From the NCBI RefSeq assembly GCF_001905125.1, contig NZ_LWLE01000037.1:1-64000 (forward strand): 64,000 nt of DNA, in the 5' to 3' direction. Every line of letters begins with the position of its first letter. Within the stretch, counting starts at the first letter, position 1. The notes under the pieces are model-generated. The model saw only the letters and a program-made list of their open reading frames with translations. It did not search any database and was not told the origin of the DNA. Source of the DNA: Streptomyces sp. TSRI0281 (GTDB lineage Bacteria > Actinomycetota > Actinomycetes > Streptomycetales > Streptomycetaceae). Positions 18,801 to 27,443 of the stretch are shown here, in pieces. The translations under genes were made by a program, and so were the position numbers.

Positions 18801-19493
18801 GTTGACGGTCGCCCGGTCGATGTCCTTGAGGCTGTCGTCCTTGAGTTCGTCGTGGAGGGAGAAGACGTTCTGGTGGTAGGGCTGGAAGGCGTGGAAGGTC
18901 ATCAGCCCGGGGCCGACCGAGGAGAGGAACATCTCCTTGCGTTTGAGTTCCCGGCGAGCGGGTTCGTTCCATGGTGTCCCGCGCGGGCCGATGTCCTGAC
19001 GCCTGCCCATCATCGTCGGGGTCACCGTGGACCGGTACGGGGTGTCCTCGGTCTTCCCGGGGTTGGGCCTGACGGGGTGAATGGTGGCGGAGGTGCCGTC
19101 CCGGTCGTCGAGGTAGTCGCTCTCCACCACCCAGCCGGCCGCCAGTCCCGGGTTGTTCTCGACGTGCCGTACGACGAGCCAGCGGTTGGGTACCAGGGGG
19201 AAGACACTGTTGCCACCCGGTGTGCGGGGAGCGGCGTGCCGCAGCCCCGCGGGTACTTCCCAGCGCACGTACACGCCGTCGTACTTGAGGTATGGCTCCT
19301 CTGTGGTGGGGTCCGACCAGGGGATCTCGCTCTGGAACGGTCCGGGCTCCGGGCTGAGGTGATGCGCGAGCCGCTGGAAGTGGGGCGCCCAGCGTCTGAA
19401 GCCCTGCCCGTCGCGTTTACGTACGTCCCGGTTGACGACCAGGGCGTCCACGCGTACCGGCACGATCAGCGGATTGGTGTCGTCGTCAGCCAT
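15807..19493 (-). CDS. 1228-residue protein of unknown function, fourth gene of the large operon
   Basis: No catalytic motif is recognised. The N-terminal module contains YVRWEVPAGLRHA and PLVPNRWLVVRH (about residues 70-110), a phrase I remember from large uncharacterised bacterial proteins that travel with the preceding gene's family. A Leu/Ala-rich helical stretch, LNRDQDAHDTATRELAALQS, lies near 430; a Trp-rich segment, WRQPWKPLLYQWTVQHWPV, near 625; the rest is beta-rich. No signal peptide or membrane helix, so probably cytosolic or released by a non-Sec route. Its ATG overlaps the end of the 821-residue gene by 8 bases, indicating translational coupling and probably a fixed ratio or complex between the two products. 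Confidence 0.85.
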   Translation of the reverse strand: MADDDTNPLIVPVRVDALVVNRDVRKRDGQGFRRWAPHFQRLAHHLSPEPGPFQSEIPWSDPTTEEPYLKYDGVYVRWEVPAGLRHAAPRTPGGNSVFPLVPNRWLVVRHVENNPGLAAGWVVESDYLDDRDGTSATIHPVRPNPGKTEDTPYRSTVTPTMMGRRQDIGPRGTPWNEPARRELKRKEMFLSSVGPGLMTFHAFQPYHQNVFSLHDELKDDSLKDIDRATVNYQVVGWHSDPGQEELLRRIKTGESPQQALAALEWTGPPAGWQPTSTVYCGRTAGVAWNRPGGIPASDRPDPNPGLHKVKIAFGSGADEATAALLTASATTSGESGAEDGMLLHALGRGLVDTLDEQDGDILTAQAMHRGWFEQHPGGYVWRIVDTSEEVNPPGTPESVTWSGAGPDAEALLAQLNRDQDAHDTATRELAALQSRLYALWWMNGLAFLPKKPFPKNLSDELDTSKPASLVVEVARRQSAVTTLLDKIPHGRDATELADSVRRYLSAKKLPDGCELRREALPPFFEAMDPTVVLGGATSHQRYRDLDDSVLVCRQPRDIKGTVKPGDTFPEPFRNRLKPGELPGIVAALLGEFVYLLASPTPELLPVWRQPWKPLLYQWTVQHWPVPFNTTSPSWEFDGATYQWKNGDAAPPLEKYGRRFLVPLPQYTMSSQLDRYAADLTGEGADSFATACAEVKELDLLSQSTDGLTDALACRDAAPNVRPSDPWIANLVGEEFRYLPNPGPVKQGTYDASGFTQIRAGQIALTRLSVIDEFGQTLDVVLSGDAQKLKPIVADSVRPGIKRADMDYPDRLVQLPPRLLQPSRLRFDFVSEHNDNERVDLNSGTTPVCGWIVPNYVDRALLCYAPTGAPLGEIRLAQKTSDTTTGSTVVQWAPLPDSNAHRLEDLRDSRPHLYRFAAHLLAAGPATFLALLSSTDKALACINPGNPYGDEVLGTLLGRPLALVRTRLGFELDGPPLADPGWKYALDWKALTEWRERIKKGIPPEMGHLAYPWPVRLGNPGQQGDGLLGYFSETAYERLYAVVTSTVPDPESYVEAIGSGNWPRLKADSTQTTHLTLLIDPQAAVHATTDVLPVTELRLPSRFTRTAMAAMRVALRLSPVLTTTRRVPAATRDTVAPGAGAAETGTAWPAPAQTPFTEAVALPHPATPQGTWDWSELVLPDPATPTEDNPSTPQWAHHPIVPTDQSARLDADNPTIRTGYLRLTDGFGT

Positions 19494-21951
19494 GGGAGTG
19501 CTCTCCTGTTCCGGGTGTGCTCTCGCGCTGAGCGGCCCGGAAGGTGCGGCGCTGCGCGGCGTTGATCAGCTGGATGGCGAACTCGGCCGGGGTCAGGGCC
19601 CGTCTCACGGCCGTCGCGTTGCCGAGCCGGTCGGCGAGGTAGGCCGTGCGGAACACACGGTCCGGCAGCCCCGGTGCCGGGGTGCGCAGATAGGGGATGA
19701 GGCCCGGAGGATCGGGGAAGCACTGGCCTGGCAGCTCCTGGCCCAGGGTGCCCGGGGACAGGTCCCGCAGCCGGATGATGCCTCTGGTCACCGGGTCCTT
19801 CTCGGTGCTGCCGGCGGGCTCGTCGATGCCGAAGTGAACACCCTGCTGAGGCTCGGCGATCTCGACCCGCTGCGGCACGCCCGGCATCAGCAGCAGCAGG
19901 ACATCGTCGGCGAGTTTGTCCCGGCGGATCACCGACAGTGCCTGCTCGCCCTCGGTGGCCTGCTTGTTCGGGTAGGGGCGTACTTCGAGGGCGGGCCAGC
20001 CGGGCACCAGTTGCGAACGGATCAGTACACCGGTGAGCCGTCCCTGTGCGGGCAGGGCCAGACCGCCGGGACCGAAAAGCACATCGTCCAGAGCAAAGTT
20101 GAGGTCGTGGGCGAGCCCGACACTCAGCGCGCCCTCCAGCAGCGCCCCGATCCAGCCCGCGTCGACATGGAAGAACCGCAGGCTCTCGGGCGGCAGCATC
20201 CGTCCGTCGGACACCAGATGGGCGAAGGGAACCCCCTTCAGGTCCCGGAGCCTGAGCAGCCAGTCACGCACGACGGCGAGATCCTCATCCTCCTCCGGCG
20301 GTTCGGAGCTGTCGCCGGTTCCGGTCAGCACCGTGAGAGCCGCCCGCAGCCGCTCGCGCAGCGCACCGTCGTCACGTACCCGTTCGGCGGTCAGCCCGGC
20401 GGCGCCGGGCAGGCGCGGCGCCGCCGCGACGGGCGTCACTCGCGCAGGCTCACCCGCAAGCCCGTCTTTCCTCTCCACGGCGGCGGCTCCCGGCGCCACC
20501 AGCGTCCGGGTGAGCTGTCCGCCGAGGCCCGCCTTCACCCACTGGTCCAGCCGTGCCTTGGCCCCGCCGGGCACCAGCCCGTCGCGGCCCTTGTATACGA
20601 GGGACGGGGCAGCGTTCCCGGCGTCGGCCGGGGCCTCGGGGGTGGCGGAGAACACCGTTGTGTCCAGAGCAGTGACGGTCTTCAGGGCTTTGGCGCGCAC
20701 GCGCAGCAGCGCGGCGGCGAACGCGTGGTCTGCGAGCGCGGCACCCCGGCCCGTGGTGAACGCCACCGCGAGGCTCAGGTCGTAGACCCCGTACTCCTCC
20801 AGGTGTGTCAGCGCCTCCCGGGCGCAGCGTCGGCGCGCCTGGCCGGCCGGCGGGGCAACAGGTGCGGGTGTGAGCGGGCCGCGGTACCAGCCGAAGGTGG
20901 CGTGCCCCGCCTCCGTACGGCAGGGCAGCGGTACGTACCCCTGGTCCAGCCGGTCGGCGACGTCGCTCTGTGCCGTGCCCTCCAGGCTGGTCCTGTCGGC
21001 GGGGATTCTCAGCAGCAGCCCGGTCCCGTCGGGGCCTTGGCGGTCGACGAAGTTCTCGGTGAGGGAGGCGAATCCCGGCACCTGGTCGGGCAAGGTCTCG
21101 AACGCCGATGACCACAGCGAGATCAGCCGCAGCGGCTGGTCCTTCGCCGTGTGCTCCGTGCCCGGGGCGGCCGAGGGCAGCGTCCAGCCCTCCAGCGACA
21201 CCAGGTGCACCGCGTAGCGTCCGCCGACCGCGCTGGGGAGACGGTTGCCGACGACGACCGCGTAGGAGCCCGGCTCGATCAGGTCCGGATCGTCAACGGC
21301 CCTCTGGTGTCGCTCGTCGACCACCCGGACGTGCGTCAGATACGGCAGGTCCCCCGCAGTGGGGGCGAGGGCGTCGAACACGCCGCGGGTGGTCAGGACC
21401 GTGCCGCACACCACCTCCAGATCCTCCGCCGGGATGTCCTCGGGGTGGGCGAGCGGGGGCAGGGTGACGTCCTTGTCCTCCGGGAGGCGGCTGAGAGGAT
21501 CGGACAGCTGCCGTACGGTGCGCGCATCGCTCCGGCCCAAGCAGTGCGGGTCGTTGAGGAGTTCGGCCTCACCGAAGACGAGCAGAGCCATCCACGGCAG
21601 CCGCGTCGCCCCGTCCGCCGCGAAGGCTTCCCGTTCCCACGGCAGGGTGTCGCGGTTGATGGTCACGTGCGGCAGCACGTCGGCGTACAGGCCCGTCGAT
21701 CCGGGGGGAGGGTAGGTGCCGTGGATCCAGTCCGGCTCTACGGTGAAGCGCGGCGCACGCACCTCCAGTTTCTGGGTCACGGGCTTCTGCGCGGTCGGCA
21801 GGTAGCCCTTGTCCACCGCCTCGCCGCTCTTGGTGAGGCTCTGGTGGGCGGTGAGCGTGTAGGTGCCCGCGGCCAGCTTCGGTACCAGGCAGTCCACGAA
21901 CCCCACACTCAGCCGCGGGTCGGCCTGTGCGGTGTCATCTGTGTGAGTCAT
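19486..21951 (-). CDS. 821-residue protein of unknown function, third gene of the large operon
   Basis: No named domain is recognised. The N-terminus (VPKLAAGTYTLTAHQSL) and the segment LEVRAPRFTVEPDWIHGTYP, then LPHVTINRDTLPWERE and LPWMALLVFGEAEL, look like a conserved beta-sandwich region of large uncharacterised bacterial proteins. The middle carries ENFVDRQGPDGTGLLLRI. The C-terminal third has charged, proline-rich linkers and a helical end. No signal sequence. It overlaps the upstream 1811-residue gene by 4 bases (ATGA type) and the downstream gene by 8, so all three are read from one message. Confidence 0.85.
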   Translation of the reverse strand: MTHTDDTAQADPRLSVGFVDCLVPKLAAGTYTLTAHQSLTKSGEAVDKGYLPTAQKPVTQKLEVRAPRFTVEPDWIHGTYPPPGSTGLYADVLPHVTINRDTLPWEREAFAADGATRLPWMALLVFGEAELLNDPHCLGRSDARTVRQLSDPLSRLPEDKDVTLPPLAHPEDIPAEDLEVVCGTVLTTRGVFDALAPTAGDLPYLTHVRVVDERHQRAVDDPDLIEPGSYAVVVGNRLPSAVGGRYAVHLVSLEGWTLPSAAPGTEHTAKDQPLRLISLWSSAFETLPDQVPGFASLTENFVDRQGPDGTGLLLRIPADRTSLEGTAQSDVADRLDQGYVPLPCRTEAGHATFGWYRGPLTPAPVAPPAGQARRRCAREALTHLEEYGVYDLSLAVAFTTGRGAALADHAFAAALLRVRAKALKTVTALDTTVFSATPEAPADAGNAAPSLVYKGRDGLVPGGAKARLDQWVKAGLGGQLTRTLVAPGAAAVERKDGLAGEPARVTPVAAAPRLPGAAGLTAERVRDDGALRERLRAALTVLTGTGDSSEPPEEDEDLAVVRDWLLRLRDLKGVPFAHLVSDGRMLPPESLRFFHVDAGWIGALLEGALSVGLAHDLNFALDDVLFGPGGLALPAQGRLTGVLIRSQLVPGWPALEVRPYPNKQATEGEQALSVIRRDKLADDVLLLLMPGVPQRVEIAEPQQGVHFGIDEPAGSTEKDPVTRGIIRLRDLSPGTLGQELPGQCFPDPPGLIPYLRTPAPGLPDRVFRTAYLADRLGNATAVRRALTPAEFAIQLINAAQRRTFRAAQRESTPGTGEHSHG

Positions 21952-24900
21952 GTCCCCTGCCCTTCGTCCCGCGTGCTGCTCTCGGCCTCGTCATCGGTGT
22001 CACCCGGGCCTGTTTTCCTGGGGATCTCCGGCTCCCTGGTGAGGGCGATCGCCACCGGCGTGGCCGCCAGGGGAAGCGAGAGGGGCAGCAGGACGGGAGC
22101 GTCGCCCGAGGTGTCGAGCACACGGACGCAGCCGAGCCCGGTATCGCTCCCGGTCTTGACGGTAGCGGTGTCCTGGCTGGTGGACCGGGCGACGAAGACC
22201 CGATTGCTGTCCAGCGACACGGCCAACGCCAAGGGCTGGGAGCCGACCCACGCCGGAACCCCCACCTCGCGCGGCGTTGTGCCGGACACATCGAAGACCG
22301 ACACCGTGCCCGCCACACGGTTGGCCACATACAGCCGCTTCCCGTCCGGTGACGCTGCCAGAGCACTGGGATCGGTCCCGGTCATCAGGACCGCCACCGG
22401 CTCCCTCTCCTTCTCATCGAGGGTGAGCTGGTCCACCACACTGACGGTGGACTGCCCCGCGTTGAGCACGTACAGCCACCGGCCACGGGGATCCATCGCC
22501 AGTAGGGTCGGACAGGGGCCGGCCTTCCGCTCGAAACGCGTGATCAGCGCGTCCTCCTTGACCTCTACGGCCACCACGCTGTTGCGCACCCCGTGGGCGA
22601 CGTACACCCATCCGCTCTTCTTCGACCACAGATCGGGCTTCGCCCCGCACACGACGTCCACGGCACCGTTGTTCAACCCTGTGCTGCGGACCTTCTCCGG
22701 GGTCTTGAGCGCGATCTGCTCCAGCTCCCCCGCCGTCGTGGAGACGAGGAACGCCCATGCGCTGTCGGGGGAAATGGCCGCTGCCCGGGCGCCCTGGCCC
22801 ACCCAGACGCCGGTGGTGTCCAGCGCTTTCGCCGGGGTCGGCGGGGTGAAGGAGGTACGCATGATCAGGGGGTGCTGGCTGGAGTTGCCGCTACAGGTGC
22901 GTTGTCCGTTGGGGCTGACCGCCAGGTTCCCGGCGGGTACGGCGCCTTCGGCTGTCTGGTCGGCGATGGTGAGGCTGTCAGTATCGACTGTGCTCAGCAC
23001 GCCGTGGTCGTCGAGGACGAACAGTCGTGGTCCTGGGGGCAGGGGCGGGCTCGGCAGCTGTTTCATCAGGGCTTCGATGTCGCCCGGTACGAGATAGTCG
23101 TCGGGGTCCAGCCGGTCGTTGGTTCCGGGGCCGACGCCCATGACGGTCATCGCGTCGAACAGCCGGTTACGGGCCCAGACCGTCTTGGGCTCCGTGTCCA
23201 GGAGCAGGGTGCCCCGGGTTTCGCCGCCCGGGCCGGGAGCCGGGCAGCCTCTGACAGGCAACGACGCGCCGGGGGTGCCCCCGTAGGTGGTCTCCCGCGG
23301 GTGCACCCGCCCGGCCACGTCGCGCACGGACTCAGCCGGGAGCGGGGGGCCGAGCGGCAGAGCCCCGTCCGGCATCCGGTCGTCATGGGACAGCGCGTCG
23401 GCCTCGATGCTTCCCGGGGAGCTGCCCCGGTCGGGCTTGGGCAGCCGCAGGTTGATTCCGGTGAGCTGCTGATCAACCCGCTGGGGGCTGGATGGGGTCA
23501 GCTTTCCGCCGTAGCGGCCCCACAGTGCGGCGGGCAGGCTGCTGTCCACCCGGGGCGAGGGCTCCGCCTCGTACCAGTCGCTCAGGTCGTGAACGGTTTT
23601 CTGCTGATCGGTCAGGGTCAACGTGAAAACGGATGTCAGTTCGGTGGCGCGCATGGGCCGTAGATGGACGCCGGCACTGCCGTTCAGCTCGACCGGCTGT
23701 GATCCGGACGGGCCGACAAGCGTCCATGTGGTGACCGGGACGGCGGTGCGGACGGTGAACGAGAACGCGCCCGGACCGACGACCCACAACCCCTGCTCCA
23801 GGGCGTCTTTGGACGTGACGGGGATCAGCCCGTCGGTGGCTGCCAGCCGTACGGCATCCGTGGCGGCGGGCAGCTGCCTGGCCACGTCTTCCCAAGTCGC
23901 GATCCGGTCACCGGCGGAACTGTGGTTGCCGAACGCGACCGTGAACTTGATGAACCACAGCTTCACGGTGACGGTTCCGGCGGTCGGCGGACCCCACAGG
24001 GCCAGCGTCGCGCCGATCTCCACCCGGATCGTCTCGCGCACCAGCCACAGATCAAGGACGTAGCTGACGCCCACACTGATACCGATGCTGACGTCGAAGC
24101 GCAACGGGGCCCACTCCATCAGCATCCGCGCGTGCGCGGTCAGCCAGGCGTGCAGGTCCCCGGACCGGTAGTTCACCTCCAGGTCACCACCGGCCATGAC
24201 CGCCCCCGGGGTCAGCGCGAAGAACGCGCCTCCGGTGATCGCCAGTTTGGACGTGACCGGCCAGGAGAATCCGAGGCGGGGCACCTGTGGATAGTGGGCC
24301 GGCACCGCATACCCGGGGTGGTAGCCGCCCAGGGTGAGTACGAAGTCCCCCGACCGGGCGCCGTCCACCCATACGTAGAGCGCGAAGCCCCCGGTGAGGA
24401 CACACGCCTCGTCGATGAGGTAGGAGCCCGGTGCGAGCTGTGCGGTGAGCTTCAGGATCCCTTCACTGGCTCGGTACTTGACCGACATGCCCAGGCGGGC
24501 CCTCGCATACGCCTTGCCCTGCTTGGGGAACCGGGCCTCCGCCGTGCCCAGGACCGCGACGGCGAAGTCGTCACCGACCTCCAGGACCAGCAGCGCCTGG
24601 CATTGGAGGAACTCGAACACGTTGAAGGTGAGACCGGCGGCGAACCACATCTGCCCGGCGGCCGGCCGCACCACAGCCTTCTCACCTCCGTCCGTCAGCG
24701 TCTTCAGCACCTTCAACGGCTCGGTGTCCGGGTCCGTGGAGGTGAGGTTCTTCAGGAACGGGAAGTCCAGGACCTTGTCGCCCTCGGGCACCCTGACCGT
24801 GCTGTTGAAACCGAACCCGGCCAGGATTCCGGTGATCTCCACCGGAGGCGGTCCCCCGAACCTCCCCGATACCTTCCCGAACAGGAACATCGACGGCCAG

Positions 24901-27383
24901 CCGCCGTCCTTGGGCTGCGCGTAGGCGCCCAGCGCGGTCAGCCCGAACTTGCTCGCCGACACCACCAGCACGCCCTCGATGAGCACCGCATACGCGGGAT
25001 CCGTGCGGTTGACCAGCGCGCCCATGACCGTCAGTGGCGGACGGTTGTATCCCGCGCTCAGACCGTCCAGCCGGAACTCCGGCTTCGCCGGGTCCCGCAG
25101 CGGCACACCGATACCAAGTCCCTCGACGCCGAGCGTGAGCCCGGCCATCCCCAGCGACGCCTCGAACAGCACCCACACCGTGCCGTCCACGTAACTCACC
25201 CCGACGCGGCCCAGCCGCACCGGCCCCACCGTGCGCTGCACGTCCACCCACGCCACCACCGGGGCGGCCGGGGCAGCCGGGGCGCCGGGCGGTAGATCCT
25301 TCGTGTCCCGTCCGCCCTTCACCAGTACGGACACGGGGTGGGCCGTCCCGGGCAACTGCACGTCCACCGCGAACGCCACGCCCTTGGCCAGCCCCTCACC
25401 GGGCAGCGGTGCAAGGTCCGGATCGCAAGCCGACAGTGCCTGGTTCAGCACCGCCACCCGCTGCGCGGACAACTGCTTCGACGCCACGAGCACACCCGTT
25501 CCGCGCAGGGAGACATCCTGCCCGGCCGGGATCTGGTCCTTCAGCAGCGGCACCTGCGACAAGCCCACGCCGATCCCCACGACGGCGCGCACCGCCCACT
25601 CGCGCTCACCGCTCTCCGGCTGGACGGACGCCACGACCAGCGATCCGCCGGCGTCCTTCGCATGAGCGGCGAACACCACCGACTTGCGCGTGGACGAATA
25701 GCCGATGGTGATCCTGTCTGCCGTGCCCAGCTTCCCCAGCAACTCGGCAGTACTCTCCTCCTCAGCGCCCAGCAGCTTGGCCAGATCCGCCAGCGACACC
25801 CCCTGGGAGTCGGTCCAGCCGGCGGTGAACTCCCCCTCCTGGACCTTGCCGACATGGAACGTCAGGACACGCGGATCCCCAATGCTCTGGGGCACCTCAA
25901 GTACGAGAGCGCCGGTGTAGGTCTGGCCGTACCCCGTCCCGCTGCCCTGTCGCTTCTCCAGAGCCACCTCCAGACGCAGAGACGCGTTGACGTTCCCCAG
26001 CGGGAATGCGCAGGCGCAGACCACATCGAATGCCTGCCCCGCGCTGTCGAACGACACAGTGACCTCGCGTACGGTCACATCGGACAGCACCGGAGGCGGC
26101 GCGATGTGGAAGCGAGGGAACAAGTCAGCGGGTGACACGTCCCGGGCTACGCCGGAGAACCTCCACCGGCCCCCGTCGTAGGTCGCCTGGAGGCTCAGCG
26201 TCGTCCGGCCAACAGCTGCCTGCGCTCCGATGCGGCCTGTGGGGCGCCCCGTGCCCGTACCTTCCACTGCCAGTTGGAAGCCGGTGAGCGCGAAGACGTC
26301 ACCGATCATCCAGGGACCCGCGAGGTCCAGATTCACTCGGTAGCTCTGCGACCGTGCGTTGATCCACGCGGTGAAGGCTTCGGCCACTCCCGGAATCTGA
26401 GTGCCCGGAAGAAAAATCCCGAGAACGTCGGCAAGGGGCAACGGTTCAAGAAGCGTTGCCTGGAGATCCAGTCCTGGAACCGACACCGAAACGCCGACGC
26501 AGGAAGAACCAATATGGAGAATCCCGCCGAGCCGCGTATACACGTTCGCTGAACTGCTCGGTGACCCGATGGCGTATTCGATGTCGATCTCCTCGATCTC
26601 GAACACATCGGGGAGCAGAGACCAGCTGACAGGGATGGTTACCCGCACCGAGGCGGTCAGCACCGGGTTCAGCCCTGCCTCCGAGCGGTCCGGTGCGACA
26701 ACAACGCTCACACTTTTCAGGTCGACCGTGCCGGGAACAGAGAGACCGGGAATATTGTCGGGGAGCGCAAAGAGTTCGCCGCTCGCCCCCGGTACGAGTT
26801 GAGCAAGGGAAGTGAGCGAGGTGGACACGCCGGTGAACTCACCGGCGAGAGTGCATGTGGTTGAGGCTGCGCCCGCCTGCGGCAGACCACGTAGACGCAG
26901 CGTTCCCGAGGGGGCACCGGCGAACGGCAGGTCACCGCCGACCGTCGCATGTGCGGCGGCCGCGTCTCCTCCCTCAGGATCAAAGGAAAGCACCAGCAGC
27001 AGCTGCGTGAACCCGTACGTCCGCAAGAAGCCGGCGTCGAGTTTCAGATACGGCAGGACAATCTTCCACTGGTGCGGATCCGAGGCATCGGTCACCGTGA
27101 CGTCGATGCGCAGCCCGGCCACGGCCTGCGGTGATGCCGCCGAATCGACCCGGAAGACGACTGTCGCCTCAGCTCCCGACGTGATCCCGGGGATGGAGAT
27201 TGCTCCTGAGAGCCTGAGGCGGACCGGGTCGGACACGGTCAGGCCAGTTACGGACAGCGCTCCACGGAGGTAGCTGTCAAAGAGCCCTTCGGAACCTGGT
27301 AACGCCAACTCTTCCTTGCTCAGGAGGAAGTCGCCCCCGATCGCGGGGAACTTCCTCCTGAGTTCCTCAACTGTCAGCGCCAT
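21948..27383 (-). CDS. 1811-residue protein with DUF6603-like core and C-terminal beta-propeller, second gene of the large operon
   Basis: Residues 1-700 are a series of beta-rich modules with recurring amphipathic strands (VRLRLSGAISIPGI; GALVLEVPQSIGDPRVLTF). Residues about 720-1160 match the DUF6603 pattern: VSASKFGLTALGAYAQP, MFLFGKVSGRFGGPPPVEI, VMAGGDLEVNYRSGDLHAWL and the aromatic ending VTVKLWFIKFTVAFG. Residues 1170-1440 are a linker with Pro-rich stretches. Residues 1450-1790 form a YVTN-type beta-propeller, with blades such as RWLYVLNAGQSTVSVVD and KRLYVANRVAGTVSVFDVS. The propeller suggests protein or polymer binding. No signal peptide or transmembrane helix. AAGGGGG precedes the ATG at 27383; the stop overlaps the next gene. 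Function unknown. Confidence 0.87.
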   Translation of the reverse strand: MALTVEELRRKFPAIGGDFLLSKEELALPGSEGLFDSYLRGALSVTGLTVSDPVRLRLSGAISIPGITSGAEATVVFRVDSAASPQAVAGLRIDVTVTDASDPHQWKIVLPYLKLDAGFLRTYGFTQLLLVLSFDPEGGDAAAAHATVGGDLPFAGAPSGTLRLRGLPQAGAASTTCTLAGEFTGVSTSLTSLAQLVPGASGELFALPDNIPGLSVPGTVDLKSVSVVVAPDRSEAGLNPVLTASVRVTIPVSWSLLPDVFEIEEIDIEYAIGSPSSSANVYTRLGGILHIGSSCVGVSVSVPGLDLQATLLEPLPLADVLGIFLPGTQIPGVAEAFTAWINARSQSYRVNLDLAGPWMIGDVFALTGFQLAVEGTGTGRPTGRIGAQAAVGRTTLSLQATYDGGRWRFSGVARDVSPADLFPRFHIAPPPVLSDVTVREVTVSFDSAGQAFDVVCACAFPLGNVNASLRLEVALEKRQGSGTGYGQTYTGALVLEVPQSIGDPRVLTFHVGKVQEGEFTAGWTDSQGVSLADLAKLLGAEEESTAELLGKLGTADRITIGYSSTRKSVVFAAHAKDAGGSLVVASVQPESGEREWAVRAVVGIGVGLSQVPLLKDQIPAGQDVSLRGTGVLVASKQLSAQRVAVLNQALSACDPDLAPLPGEGLAKGVAFAVDVQLPGTAHPVSVLVKGGRDTKDLPPGAPAAPAAPVVAWVDVQRTVGPVRLGRVGVSYVDGTVWVLFEASLGMAGLTLGVEGLGIGVPLRDPAKPEFRLDGLSAGYNRPPLTVMGALVNRTDPAYAVLIEGVLVVSASKFGLTALGAYAQPKDGGWPSMFLFGKVSGRFGGPPPVEITGILAGFGFNSTVRVPEGDKVLDFPFLKNLTSTDPDTEPLKVLKTLTDGGEKAVVRPAAGQMWFAAGLTFNVFEFLQCQALLVLEVGDDFAVAVLGTAEARFPKQGKAYARARLGMSVKYRASEGILKLTAQLAPGSYLIDEACVLTGGFALYVWVDGARSGDFVLTLGGYHPGYAVPAHYPQVPRLGFSWPVTSKLAITGGAFFALTPGAVMAGGDLEVNYRSGDLHAWLTAHARMLMEWAPLRFDVSIGISVGVSYVLDLWLVRETIRVEIGATLALWGPPTAGTVTVKLWFIKFTVAFGNHSSAGDRIATWEDVARQLPAATDAVRLAATDGLIPVTSKDALEQGLWVVGPGAFSFTVRTAVPVTTWTLVGPSGSQPVELNGSAGVHLRPMRATELTSVFTLTLTDQQKTVHDLSDWYEAEPSPRVDSSLPAALWGRYGGKLTPSSPQRVDQQLTGINLRLPKPDRGSSPGSIEADALSHDDRMPDGALPLGPPLPAESVRDVAGRVHPRETTYGGTPGASLPVRGCPAPGPGGETRGTLLLDTEPKTVWARNRLFDAMTVMGVGPGTNDRLDPDDYLVPGDIEALMKQLPSPPLPPGPRLFVLDDHGVLSTVDTDSLTIADQTAEGAVPAGNLAVSPNGQRTCSGNSSQHPLIMRTSFTPPTPAKALDTTGVWVGQGARAAAISPDSAWAFLVSTTAGELEQIALKTPEKVRSTGLNNGAVDVVCGAKPDLWSKKSGWVYVAHGVRNSVVAVEVKEDALITRFERKAGPCPTLLAMDPRGRWLYVLNAGQSTVSVVDQLTLDEKEREPVAVLMTGTDPSALAASPDGKRLYVANRVAGTVSVFDVSGTTPREVGVPAWVGSQPLALAVSLDSNRVFVARSTSQDTATVKTGSDTGLGCVRVLDTSGDAPVLLPLSLPLAATPVAIALTREPEIPRKTGPGDTDDEAESSTRDEGQGT

Positions 27384-27443
27384 GAAGTACCCCCTTGACC
27401 CGCGACCTGCGCTCTTCGCCTTGCTACCGCCCCCCTTGGTGGG

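Noticed and set aside
21151..23097. 648-codon plus-strand frame opposite the 821/1811-residue genes
   Set aside because: Crosses the junction of two coupled minus-strand genes and has no family features; shadow frame.
23922..25295. 457-codon plus-strand frame opposite the DUF6603 region
   Set aside because: Composition (Arg/His/Gln/Glu-rich) is that of the reverse of beta-rich coding DNA; no start signals.
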